The notes under the pieces: generated by a model
Database searches by the model: none
Told to the model about the DNA's origin: nothing
The model's input: only the letters and a program-made list of their open reading frames with translations
Program-made: the position numbers and the translations under genes
Origin: JAKALX01 sp964508715
GTDB taxonomy: Bacteria > Chloroflexota > Dehalococcoidia > Tepidiformales > Tepidiformaceae
Assembly: GCA_964508715.1 (NCBI GenBank)
Contig: CAZDUX010000010.1
Span: forward strand, 1-64,000
Reading direction: 5' to 3'
DNA length: 64,000 nucleotides
Shown: piece after piece, positions 43,707 through 51,514 of the stretch
Numbering within the stretch: position 1 is the stretch's first letter
How the letters are laid out: the number at the start of each line of letters is the position of its first letter

Positions 43707-44683
43707 AGACGACCTACCGGGAGGCGATGAAGTCGGCGATTCGCGAGGCGATGGAGCGGGACCAGCGGGTCTTCCTCATGGGCGAGGATGTCGGTGCCTA
43801 CGGCGGGTGCTTCGCCGTGAGCGCCGGGCTACTGGCCGAGTTCGGCCCGGAGCGGATTCGGGACACGCCGCTTTCGGAGTCTGCATTCGTGGGCGCGGGT
43901 ATCGGTGCGGCAATGAACGGAATGCGCCCGATTGTCGAGATCATGACCGTCAACTTCAGCCTGCTCGCACTCGACCAGATCATGAACAACGCGGCCACGC
44001 TGCTCCACATGTCGGGCGGGCAGTTCAATGTGCCACTCGTGATCCGGATGACAACCGGAGGCGGGCGGCAGCTCGCCGCACAGCACTCGCACAGCCTCGA
44101 GGGCTGGTACGCTCACATCCCCGGGATCAAGGTGCTCACCCCGGGGACGATTGAAGATGCACGGGGGATGCTCTGGACAGCACTCGAAGACCCGGACCCG
44201 GTCCTCATCTTCGAGAACGCGCTCCTTTACAACATGCAGGGTGAGCTGACCGAGGACGCGGGGCCAGTGGATATTGCGCACGCAAGGGTCCTCCGTGAGG
44301 GTTCCAACGTGTCGCTGATCACCTATGGTGGCTCCGTCCCCAAAGCGATCGAGGCCGCGGGGCACCTGGCGAACGATGGTATCTCGGCCGAGGTGGTGGA
44401 CCTGCGCACGTTGAGGCCACTCGATGATGCGACGATCTTCGGGAGCGTGCGAAAGACGCACCGGGCCGTGATCGTGGACGAGGGATGGAGATCCGGGTCG
44501 ATCTCCGCGGAGATCATGGCGCGAGCGGTGGAACAGTGCTTCTACGACCTCGATGCGCCGATCGCACGGGTTTGTACGGCCGAGGTACCGCTCCCTTACG
44601 CGAAGCATCTCGAGGATGCGGCGCTGCCACAGGTGGCGTCGATTGTGTCGGCGGTTCGGCAGGTGGTGGGCGCCAATGGGTGA
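43703..44683 (+). CDS. 2-oxoacid dehydrogenase E1 component, beta subunit
   Basis: The 326-residue transketolase-like beta subunit starts TYREAMKSAIREAMERDQRV, then FLMGEDVGAYGGCFAVSAGL (catalytic Glu), EFGPERIRDTPLSESAFVGA, and NNAATLLHMSGGQFNVPLVI. The C-terminal part has VVDLRTLRPLDDATI and VIVDEGWRSGSISAEIM. It pairs with the alpha subunit upstream (4-bp overlap) to form the a2b2 E1. The stop lies 8 bases inside the E2 start. Substrate choice (pyruvate versus acetoin or branched chain) cannot be fixed by sequence alone. Confidence 0.92.
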   Translation: MKTTYREAMKSAIREAMERDQRVFLMGEDVGAYGGCFAVSAGLLAEFGPERIRDTPLSESAFVGAGIGAAMNGMRPIVEIMTVNFSLLALDQIMNNAATLLHMSGGQFNVPLVIRMTTGGGRQLAAQHSHSLEGWYAHIPGIKVLTPGTIEDARGMLWTALEDPDPVLIFENALLYNMQGELTEDAGPVDIAHARVLREGSNVSLITYGGSVPKAIEAAGHLANDGISAEVVDLRTLRPLDDATIFGSVRKTHRAVIVDEGWRSGSISAEIMARAVEQCFYDLDAPIARVCTAEVPLPYAKHLEDAALPQVASIVSAVRQVVGANG

Positions 44684-45995
44684 GTTCCGGATGCCTTCAC
44701 TGGGCGCGGATATGACCGACGGGACCGTAACCCGGTGGCTGGTGAAGCCGGGTGATCTCGTGAAACGCGGCGAGATTGTCGCGGAAGTCGAGACGGACAA
44801 GGCCGATATGGAGGTCGAGATCTGGGAAACCGGTATGGTCGACGAACTGGTGGTAGCGGAGGGGGAGAAAGTCCCGGTCGGGACGCTACTGGCGCGATTG
44901 CACCCGGCAGCCGAAACGGCAGATACCCCTGCAGGTGGCACCGCCAGCGCAGCACCCACTGCGCCCACCACCCTTGCGGAGGTTGCCGCACCGCCCGGGA
45001 AACGGACCACGCCCACGGCCCGTGCCCTCGCCAGGGAGATGGGCGTCGACCTTGCCCGGGTGACAGGCAGCGGCGTCCAGGGAGCGATCACGCGCAGCGA
45101 TGTAGAACGAGCGGCGGCGAAGGCCCCGGCCCTGGCCCCTTCCGAACGGATGCGGGTATCACCATTTGCGCGGCGGCTTGCCCGTGATCTCGGTGTGGAA
45201 ATCGAGCTCGTCGCGGGGAGCGGGCCAGGCGGGGCAATCACGAGTGCCGATATCCGGCGGGCCGCCGCCGGGAGCGGGCACCCGGCCGTTGTTCCACCCG
45301 CGGAAGCAGCATCCGGCGCCGAAAAGCCGAGGCCGGCCTACTCACGCACACCGCTTGCGAACCTCATGGAACGCTCCAACCGGGAGATCCCGCATTACTA
45401 CCTGGAGATGGAGATCGACATGAGCCGCGCGCTGGCATGGCTCGCATCGGAGAATGCCAGGCGCCCGGTCACTGAACGGCTCATCTACTCCGCCTTACTT
45501 ATCCGGGCAGTCGCACTCGCCTGCCATGACGTGCCGGACATGAGCGGATACTGGAGGGACGGCGCGTTCGAGCCATCGCCAGATGCGAACGTCGGTGTGG
45601 CCATCTCGCTCCGGAAGGGGGGCCTCGTGGCACCCGCCATCATCGGCACGGCGGAGAAATCACTCGGTGTGATCATGGCCGAATTGCGGGATCTCGTGAT
45701 GCGGGCACGCGGTGGCAAGCTGCGCGCATCAGAGATGACCGCCGGGACGATCACGGTCACGAATCTCGGTGAACTGGGGGTGGACCTCGTCTTCGGGGTG
45801 ATCTATCCGCCGCAGGTCGCACTTGTCGGGTTCGGACGGATCCGGGAGCAGCCCTGGGCGGAGAACGGGATGCTGGGCGTACGGCCCGTCATCAAGGCCA
45901 CGCTATCTGCCGACCATCGGGCCAGTGACGGCCATCGTGGCGGGCTCTTCCTTTCTGCTATCAATAAACTGCTCCAGGAGCCTGAACGGCTGTGA
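44676..45995 (+). CDS. 2-oxoacid dehydrogenase E2 (dihydrolipoamide acyltransferase) with two E3-binding domains
   Basis: The 439-residue protein has a lipoyl domain (residues 1-78, lipoyl Lys 42 in VETDKADMEVE), then two peripheral-subunit-binding domains: residues 111-147 (TPTARALAREMGVDLARVTG) and 160-197 (SPFARRLARDLGVEIELVAG). The catalytic domain follows (220-439), with active-site His/Asp in LSADHRASDGHRGG. One such binding domain is the rule, so the doubling is unusual. It follows E1 beta and precedes an ACP gene; no E3 gene is in the window. Confidence 0.9.
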   Translation: MGEFRMPSLGADMTDGTVTRWLVKPGDLVKRGEIVAEVETDKADMEVEIWETGMVDELVVAEGEKVPVGTLLARLHPAAETADTPAGGTASAAPTAPTTLAEVAAPPGKRTTPTARALAREMGVDLARVTGSGVQGAITRSDVERAAAKAPALAPSERMRVSPFARRLARDLGVEIELVAGSGPGGAITSADIRRAAAGSGHPAVVPPAEAASGAEKPRPAYSRTPLANLMERSNREIPHYYLEMEIDMSRALAWLASENARRPVTERLIYSALLIRAVALACHDVPDMSGYWRDGAFEPSPDANVGVAISLRKGGLVAPAIIGTAEKSLGVIMAELRDLVMRARGGKLRASEMTAGTITVTNLGELGVDLVFGVIYPPQVALVGFGRIREQPWAENGMLGVRPVIKATLSADHRASDGHRGGLFLSAINKLLQEPERL

Positions 45996-46243
45996 ACGAA
46001 ACCGACGCACGTGACCTGATCCTCAGCGTGATTCGCCGCATTGCACCGGAAGCCGACCTGGCGATGATTGAGCCGGACGTAGAGCTTCGCGAGCAGTTGG
46101 ACATTGATTCGATGGACTTCCTCAACGTGATCATCGGGATTCACGAGGCGACCGGCATCGACATCCCGGAATCCGACTACGAGCACTTCGAGACACTCGA
46201 GGCCGCGAGCACGTACCTGGCGAAGGCAAGCGCCGCTGGCTAA
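45992..46243 (+). CDS. Acyl carrier protein
   Basis: The 83-residue acidic protein has the phosphopantetheine site DIDSMDFLNVIIG (Ser in DSMDF) in the second helix, and the usual four-helix layout. The GTG start overlaps the E2 stop as GTGA, so it is translated with the dehydrogenase operon. It may receive acyl groups made by this complex or serve lipoate or branched-chain lipid synthesis; that is inference. Its stop TAA overlaps the stop of the convergent zinc-ribbon gene by 3 bases. Confidence 0.88.
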   Translation: MNETDARDLILSVIRRIAPEADLAMIEPDVELREQLDIDSMDFLNVIIGIHEATGIDIPESDYEHFETLEAASTYLAKASAAG

Positions 46244-47847
46244 CGGGTGAGTGTGTGAAGCCCGTCGGTTGATGTGCTCGACGTGAGCGCCAGGTCGAGC
46301 GGAAGTGAACGAACGTTGTTCCGATCGAGGATCTGGTTCACGAGCGGCGTGCCGATGAACGAAGGCAGATTCCCGGCCTGAACCGAATCGACGGCGATCT
46401 CGTTATTCGACACATCGAGTGTGCCCCGGATGAGGATGTTGACATCACGCCCGAGCAGGGTAGCGGTTCCCTTGGCCTCGGCCTTGCCGTCCGGGCAGAA
46501 GTAGACCTGGAGGCCGGAAATCGGAACGTCGCGCTCATCGATGTACGCGACGCCACGTGATGTGACCTCCTCCTCGGTGAACTGCACCGTCGCGGGTGGA
46601 GGCGCCGACGTGAATGCATCCCACTTTTGCTGGAGTGCGGCTGCTGCTGCAGGGTTGGGAACACTCGTCCGCGACGTACAGGGCGAGGGATCACCGGTGA
46701 GGATGAGCGCTCCAATGAGGACGACACCCGCGCCTAACCCGGCAACCGCGATACCGCCAATACGAATGATGCGCCCGGTCAGGCCGATACCCCCGCCGGG
46801 CTGCATGCCAGGGATCCCGGTGGGCTGCGACAAGGGTTGAGCCGGGACCTCAGGTTGTGGCGGAAGCTCCTGGATCTGCGGTCCTGTCGGGGGTGTACCC
46901 GTTGGCGGCGTGCCGCCCTGCGGCGGAAGCTCCTCGATCTGCGATCCGGTTGGCGGCGTGCCCGTTGGCGGCGTGCCACCCTGCGGTGGAAGCTCCTGGA
47001 TCTGCGGTCCGGTTGGCGGCGTGCCCGTTGGCGGTGCACCGCCCTGCGGTGGAAGCTCCTGGATCTGCGGTCCGGTTGGCGGTGTGCCCGTTGGCGGTGT
47101 GCCGCCCTGCGGTGGAAGCTCCTGGATCTGCGGTCCGGTTGGGGGTGTACCGCCCTGTGGCATCGAAGGCGGTTGAAAACCAGGTTCGGCGAGCGGGCCA
47201 GTCGGAGTTGCAGGAGGAGTTACCGGAGGGGTCGCAGCCGGCGGTGCGATGGCCGGAGGTTGGACGACCGGGGGTGTCCCCAGGGCACCGGCACCCGCCA
47301 TCGCCGGGGCCGGACCTGCCGCCCCCGCACCGGCCATCGCTTCACCTGCAGCACCCGCGCCACTCATCGCGCTTCCAGCCATCCCACCCGCGCCGGTCAT
47401 CGCGCCGCCAGCCATGCCACCAGCGCCGGTCATCACGCCGCCGGCCATGCCACCCGCGCCACTCATCGCACCGCCGGCCATGCCACCCGCGCCACTCATC
47501 GCACCGCCAGCCATGCCACCCGCAGCCTCGCCGATAGCACCAGCGCCCATCATTGCGGGGCTGGCAGCGGCAGCGGCCTCACCAACTCCAGTAGCCAGTC
47601 CTGCTCCAAAGGCGGCCCCACCGGCGGCACCAGCTGTGGGCAGAACGAAGCCGGCCAACTGGCGCTTGCGCTCCTCTTCGAGCGGTTTGCCACATTCCAT
47701 GCAGAAGTCCGCATCGAGTGGGTTCTCGGTGCGACACGACGGGCACGTGATCGCGTTCGGTGGCGTCAGGAGGCTCCCGCACGAGGCGCAGAAACGCGCA
47801 TCCGGGTCTTCGACACGGGCTCCGCAGTTCCCACAGTAGACGTCCAT
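46240..47847 (-). CDS. Double zinc-ribbon, repeat-rich single-pass membrane protein
   Basis: The 535-residue protein has two zinc ribbons at the N-terminus: CGNCGARVEDPDARFCASCG and CPSCRTENPLDADFCMECG. Five 11-residue repeats of the type GGMAGGAMSGA (110-164) follow, then five 21-residue repeats with QELPPQGGTPPTG (about 229-330). A membrane helix (IGGIAVAGLGAGVVLIGALI, near 385) leads to a C-terminal outside domain. That domain (VTSRGVAYIDERDVPISGLQ ... LVNQILDRNNVRSLPLDLAL) resembles DUF2140/DUF2993-type lipid-binding-like proteins. It is divergent from the Ser/Thr kinase gene and may be a partner. Function unknown. Confidence 0.75.
   Translation of the reverse strand: MDVYCGNCGARVEDPDARFCASCGSLLTPPNAITCPSCRTENPLDADFCMECGKPLEEERKRQLAGFVLPTAGAAGGAAFGAGLATGVGEAAAAASPAMMGAGAIGEAAGGMAGGAMSGAGGMAGGAMSGAGGMAGGVMTGAGGMAGGAMTGAGGMAGSAMSGAGAAGEAMAGAGAAGPAPAMAGAGALGTPPVVQPPAIAPPAATPPVTPPATPTGPLAEPGFQPPSMPQGGTPPTGPQIQELPPQGGTPPTGTPPTGPQIQELPPQGGAPPTGTPPTGPQIQELPPQGGTPPTGTPPTGSQIEELPPQGGTPPTGTPPTGPQIQELPPQPEVPAQPLSQPTGIPGMQPGGGIGLTGRIIRIGGIAVAGLGAGVVLIGALILTGDPSPCTSRTSVPNPAAAAALQQKWDAFTSAPPPATVQFTEEEVTSRGVAYIDERDVPISGLQVYFCPDGKAEAKGTATLLGRDVNILIRGTLDVSNNEIAVDSVQAGNLPSFIGTPLVNQILDRNNVRSLPLDLALTSSTSTDGLHTLTR
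46862..47162. repeat. Five tandem 63-bp repeats inside the zinc-ribbon gene
   Basis: Units begin with GGAAGCTCCTGGATCTGCGG at 46862, 46925, 46988, 47051 and 47114, exactly 63 bases apart; the last is shortened. They encode the Pro/Thr/Gly-rich linker of the protein in frame. The number of units is likely variable between strains. Confidence 0.9.
47356..47520. repeat. Five tandem 33-bp repeats inside the zinc-ribbon gene
   Basis: The units encode 11-residue blocks GGMAGG(A/V)M(S/T)GA with small changes. They form a Gly/Ala/Met-rich segment of unknown structure between the zinc ribbons and the Pro-rich linker. Confidence 0.85.
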
Positions 47848-47986
47848 CGCACCTCCCAGCCTCGCGGGTGAAGATCAAGCATCGTCCTCTCAGGTGCAGG
47901 TTGGCGTACTGCCTCGCCGTATGTCAGGGACGAGTGTCCCGGCACCAGGGGCAAAGCGGCCCATTCGCGTGAGCGCCGAAAAAGCC

Positions 47987-47992
47987 TACTAT
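47987..47992 (+). promoter_or_regulatory. Possible -10 element directly before the kinase start
   Basis: TACTAT ends 10 bases before ATG 48003, and no Shine-Dalgarno is present. If used, the transcript would start within a few bases of the ATG and be nearly leaderless. The -35 (TTCGCG at 47964-47969) is poor. Confidence 0.3.
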
Positions 47993-48002
47993 CGCGTGGA
48001 CG

Positions 48003-49955
48003 ATGACTTCTCCTTCGGATCCGAGGTTGCTGACACAAGTCAAACAGTACCGGTTTGTTCGAGAGCTTGGCCGTGGCGGCATGGGTACCGTGTACGAAGC
48101 GATCGACAGCCGGGACGGTGGACGCGTGGCAGTCAAACTGCTCCATCCATGGCTCGCCGCGGAGGATAGTTCGTTCCGCGACCGATTCGAACGGGAAGCG
48201 CACATCGCCGCACTCCTCCGCTCTCCCTACTCGGTACGGCTGCTCGATTTCGGAGTTGCCGAAGGCACCTACTTCCTCGTGATGGAGTTCGTCGAGGGGA
48301 CGACAGTCGGTGCAGAGATAGAAAATGGCGTCCTCGAGCCGGTGCGGGCTCTGCGCATCGCGATCGATGTGGCACGGGCACTCGAGGAAGCCGCCGCAAG
48401 AGGTGTCATCCACCGGGACATCAAACCTGACAACATCCTCCTGACGCAGGACGGCAGGGTAAAGGTGACCGACTTCGGTATCGCTCGGCAGGAAGGCGGT
48501 ACGGGCCTGACCTCCGCGGGGCGATTTGTCGGCACCGCGGAATACGCAGCGCCAGAACAGGCCGTTGGTGAGGCCGATCACCGGTCCGACATCTATTCGC
48601 TGGGAGCGACGCTCTATTGCATGCTCACCGGCCATCCTCCATTCCAGGGAGCGACGGTGTGGGACGTGCTGCGCGCGCACCAGAGTGAGCCGCTCCACAT
48701 GGAGCCGCTCGCACACCTGCCAGATTCGATTGGCAACCCCATCCGGCGGTGCATGGAAAAGGACCCGCGCGACCGGTATCAGACGGCTTCGGAACTGGCA
48801 GGCGCACTGGAGCGGGCGCTGGCTGCGTTGCTGCACGCAGCCCAGGCGACACATGCGCCACGCACCGCACCAGAAGCCCCGCCACCACCCACACACACCG
48901 CGGCGCCGCCCGCCTCTCCGGCCGCACCGGACGCCGGGGCGACGCGCGTGGCCACACCCCCCGGCCCCGAAGCCACGCGTGTAGCCCCACCTCCTGTCCC
49001 CGAGGCCACGCGGGTGGGCGCACCGCCACCTGCCGCGGCAGCTGCCGTCGGAGTTCCATCACCCGGCGGAACGAACATCAGGATGGTCGTTGCGCCGGCA
49101 GGCCAATCGCCCGGTGGCATCTCGCGGTTCAACCTGGCAGTCACGAATCCCTCGGCGTCACCCCTTCGAGTGACACTCAGCGCCATCGAACCGAGCGGGG
49201 TGTTGACGATCACGCTTCCATCACCGGTGATGCTCGGGGCGAATGAGACACAGCATGTGCCGATCGAGGTGCGCCAGGGCCGGCCCGCTCCGGCAGGTGC
49301 CCGAATGATACAGTTCCAGGTTACCGCGCAACGTGACGACGGCAGCCGCGCCGGATTCGTCAATGTAACGGTCATCCCATCCGCGGGAGCACGAGGTGGT
49401 GGATCCGGGAAGCTCCTGCTTTTCGGCGGCGCGGTCGCCGGCGTCGCGGCCGTCGTAATCGGGTTCGTGATGCTGCAGGGCGGCGACGACAAGGAAACAA
49501 CGAGCACGCCGACCGCCGGGGCCACCGCGACAAGCCCGGCAGGCTCGGGCACCGCCACGATGACGGTGACATCGGCGAAGGCGATCGAGGCGCTCGACCG
49601 CTGGGAGTACAACTTCAAGATTACGAGTAACGACTGCCCGTTCGGGGCGCAGGCTGGTGCGCTCTACCCGGTCTCATTCAAATTCAGGCCCGCGAGCCAG
49701 AGCGGTACGACCATCAATGATGGAGACCGCGTGGGCATCTGGGGCATCCAGGACCGGGAGATCTCACTCGGAACCTTCACCTTCCATTTCGTCGATTTCG
49801 AGTTTAACTACCCGGTAGTCGCAAGCGGCGGGGAACGGGGAACCGCAACGGTTCGAACGACGTTCGCGGACTCGAAAACGATCGGCGAGGCGTCGCTGAC
49901 CGAGCGGTACGACGCGCCAAGCTGCACCATCACCGGCAAGCTGGCAGGGGACTGA
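48003..49955 (+). CDS. Transmembrane Ser/Thr protein kinase with extracytoplasmic sensor domain
   Basis: The 650-residue kinase has an N-terminal Hanks-type domain (15-275): RELGRGGMGTVYEAID, VAVKLLHP (Lys), GVIHRDIKPDNILLT and VTDFGIARQEG, then GTAEYAAPEQ. A Pro/Ala/Thr linker with several TRV repeats (residues 285-350, possible phospho-Thr sites for FHA) follows, then a beta domain, a membrane helix (LLLFGGAVAGVAAVVIGFVM, near 480) and an outside domain. The last begins SAKAIEALDRWEYNFKITSN, contains a Cys pair and is homologous to the lipoprotein at 53193. It is the likely writer of the phospho-Thr read by the neighbouring FHA proteins. Confidence 0.9.
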   Translation: MTSPSDPRLLTQVKQYRFVRELGRGGMGTVYEAIDSRDGGRVAVKLLHPWLAAEDSSFRDRFEREAHIAALLRSPYSVRLLDFGVAEGTYFLVMEFVEGTTVGAEIENGVLEPVRALRIAIDVARALEEAAARGVIHRDIKPDNILLTQDGRVKVTDFGIARQEGGTGLTSAGRFVGTAEYAAPEQAVGEADHRSDIYSLGATLYCMLTGHPPFQGATVWDVLRAHQSEPLHMEPLAHLPDSIGNPIRRCMEKDPRDRYQTASELAGALERALAALLHAAQATHAPRTAPEAPPPPTHTAAPPASPAAPDAGATRVATPPGPEATRVAPPPVPEATRVGAPPPAAAAAVGVPSPGGTNIRMVVAPAGQSPGGISRFNLAVTNPSASPLRVTLSAIEPSGVLTITLPSPVMLGANETQHVPIEVRQGRPAPAGARMIQFQVTAQRDDGSRAGFVNVTVIPSAGARGGGSGKLLLFGGAVAGVAAVVIGFVMLQGGDDKETTSTPTAGATATSPAGSGTATMTVTSAKAIEALDRWEYNFKITSNDCPFGAQAGALYPVSFKFRPASQSGTTINDGDRVGIWGIQDREISLGTFTFHFVDFEFNYPVVASGGERGTATVRTTFADSKTIGEASLTERYDAPSCTITGKLAGD

Positions 49956-50059
49956 CGCGCCAGCGTCGCATCGGTAGGGATTGTCCAATGCCAGCCGTTC
50001 CAGGGGCGCGAAGCAGGGTATTCGCCGGGCGCCCCCGGGTGGGTCCTGGCCCGGCTCTC
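49956..50059. other. Convergent gap after the kinase gene
   Basis: 104 bases between the kinase stop and the stop of the zinc-ribbon gene on the other strand. I see no clear hairpin terminator or other signal. Confidence 0.4.
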
Positions 50060-51331
50060 TCAGAGCGAGCCGATGATGAAGGCGGATAGCGTGACCTGCA
50101 TGGTGCGCCCGTTGATCGTCGCCCTGATGACGAGCTGGACACTGCCAATATCATCAATAGTGGTTGTCAGGTACACGCAGTCACCCCCACCTGCGCCATT
50201 ATCATTCCAAGATGCGATATAGGAATAGTGAGGATATGTCTTCGCGAGTTCGAGACTGTAGGGGTAGCCGGCAGGCGTCATGTTATAGCAGAGTTCCATG
50301 GTGTCGCCGACGTAGTACTCATGCTCATCGAGCCACGCGGAAAACTTGAAACTAGTCGGTGGGCTCGTGGGAGTCGCGGTTGGTGGCCGGGTCGCTGTCG
50401 CAGTCGGTGTCGAGGTCCGGGTTGCAGTCGCAGTGGCCGTGCTGGTAGCGGTCGCGGTCGCAGTGCGCGTGGCGGTTGCAGTTGCAGTTGGCTGAGCGGT
50501 GGAAGTCGCGGTGGACGTCGCAACGGTCGTGGGTGTGGACCCGGGAGTAGTCGGAATCACCGTGACCGTGGGGCCACTCGCTGACGTTGGGCTCGGAGAC
50601 TCCCCGGGAACCGGTGTTCGCGTCGGTGACGGCGACACGGATGGCGTCCGCGTGGCGGTCTTGCTGGCGGCTGTAGTTGGTGTCGGTGTGTCGGACGCTG
50701 CCTGCTTATCGGAGTCACCACCACCACCAAAGGCGACGCAATAGCCGAGCACACCGGCGGCAACGGCAGCTACAACCGCTATCCCGGCGCCTCGAATCCA
50801 GCCGCCCCTGGAGCCGCCCGCGGGGAGCGGCTCGGCCGGTGGCTCGAATGGTGGCTCGGTGGGCGCACCACAGACATTGCAGAAGTGAGCGTCGGCAGCC
50901 ATGGGGGCGCCACAGCTTGTGCAAAACACCTGCGGAGGTCCGGGCGGGGGAACAACTGGCGGAGGAGGTGGGGAAACCGGCGGCGGGGGAGGGGGAGGGG
51001 GAGCGGCTCCCAATCCCGGCCGCGTTGCAAAGGGGGAGGCCGGGGGTGGCTGTGCGCCAGTTGCTGACTCGACAACCGTCGCCGCTCCAGCACCGGACAG
51101 TGGCTCCCCGGGAGCGTCCGACAGGTCCAGGATCTGGGTGGCGGCAGTCGCAATTGATGGGGGTGGCGACGGGATTGGCTCCTCGTCACCGGGGAGGAGA
51201 ACGGTTGCACCCTCCGCGGCTGTGGTCTCCATGGCTGTACCCGCAGCCATCGCGGAAACAACTTCGGCCCCACAACGCGTGCAAAAGCGCGCCCGGTCGG
51301 GAAGGGTTGCTCCACAGTTCTCACACGTCAT
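50060..51331 (-). CDS. Zinc-ribbon membrane protein with 'LCYxMTP' outside domain (paralogue A)
   Basis: Start ATG 51331 gives 423 residues. An N-terminal zinc ribbon (CENCGATLPDRARFCTRCG), a Pro-rich spacer, a second zinc ribbon (CTSCGAPMAADAHFCNVCG, about residues 165-185), a membrane helix (GAGIAVVAAVAAGVLGYCV), a 100-residue Thr/Ala/Pro linker, and a C-terminal domain of about 95 residues follow. That domain has YYVGDTMELCYNMTPAGYPY and SWNDNGAGGGDC and is homologous to the end of 62544-63647. It has two conserved Cys, so an outside disulfide is likely. I do not know the family. Signalling by the ribbon to cytoplasmic partners is inference. Confidence 0.75.
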   Translation of the reverse strand: MTCENCGATLPDRARFCTRCGAEVVSAMAAGTAMETTAAEGATVLLPGDEEPIPSPPPSIATAATQILDLSDAPGEPLSGAGAATVVESATGAQPPPASPFATRPGLGAAPPPPPPPPVSPPPPPVVPPPGPPQVFCTSCGAPMAADAHFCNVCGAPTEPPFEPPAEPLPAGGSRGGWIRGAGIAVVAAVAAGVLGYCVAFGGGGDSDKQAASDTPTPTTAASKTATRTPSVSPSPTRTPVPGESPSPTSASGPTVTVIPTTPGSTPTTVATSTATSTAQPTATATATRTATATATSTATATATRTSTPTATATRPPTATPTSPPTSFKFSAWLDEHEYYVGDTMELCYNMTPAGYPYSLELAKTYPHYSYIASWNDNGAGGGDCVYLTTTIDDIGSVQLVIRATINGRTMQVTLSAFIIGSL

Positions 51332-51483
51332 CAGGCCTACTCCCGGCGAGGATCGCAGTCGGAGTCTGCCAGAAGTATGCACAAAGAGAAGGGACCGTTC
51401 AGTCCCGACTGGTGGTCCAGATGGAGCGAACAGCGTGAACACGGGATCGAAGGGCGTGTGGGGGCGACCCCTTCGGCCGTGAC

Positions 51484-51496
51484 AGGGGACCCCTGA
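51484..51496. promoter_or_regulatory. Perfect palindrome before the FHA membrane gene
   Basis: CAGGGGACCCCTG reads the same on both strands around a central A. It lies 18 bases upstream of GTG 51515 in the divergent region, a good position for a repressor operator. The protein that would bind is unknown. Confidence 0.35.
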
Positions 51497-51514
51497 ATCA
51501 GCGATCCTGCCACC

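Noticed and set aside
46862..47162. Regular 63-bp repeats that look array-like
   Set aside because: Not CRISPR: no unique spacers, the whole period repeats, it is in frame inside a coding gene, and no cas gene is near.
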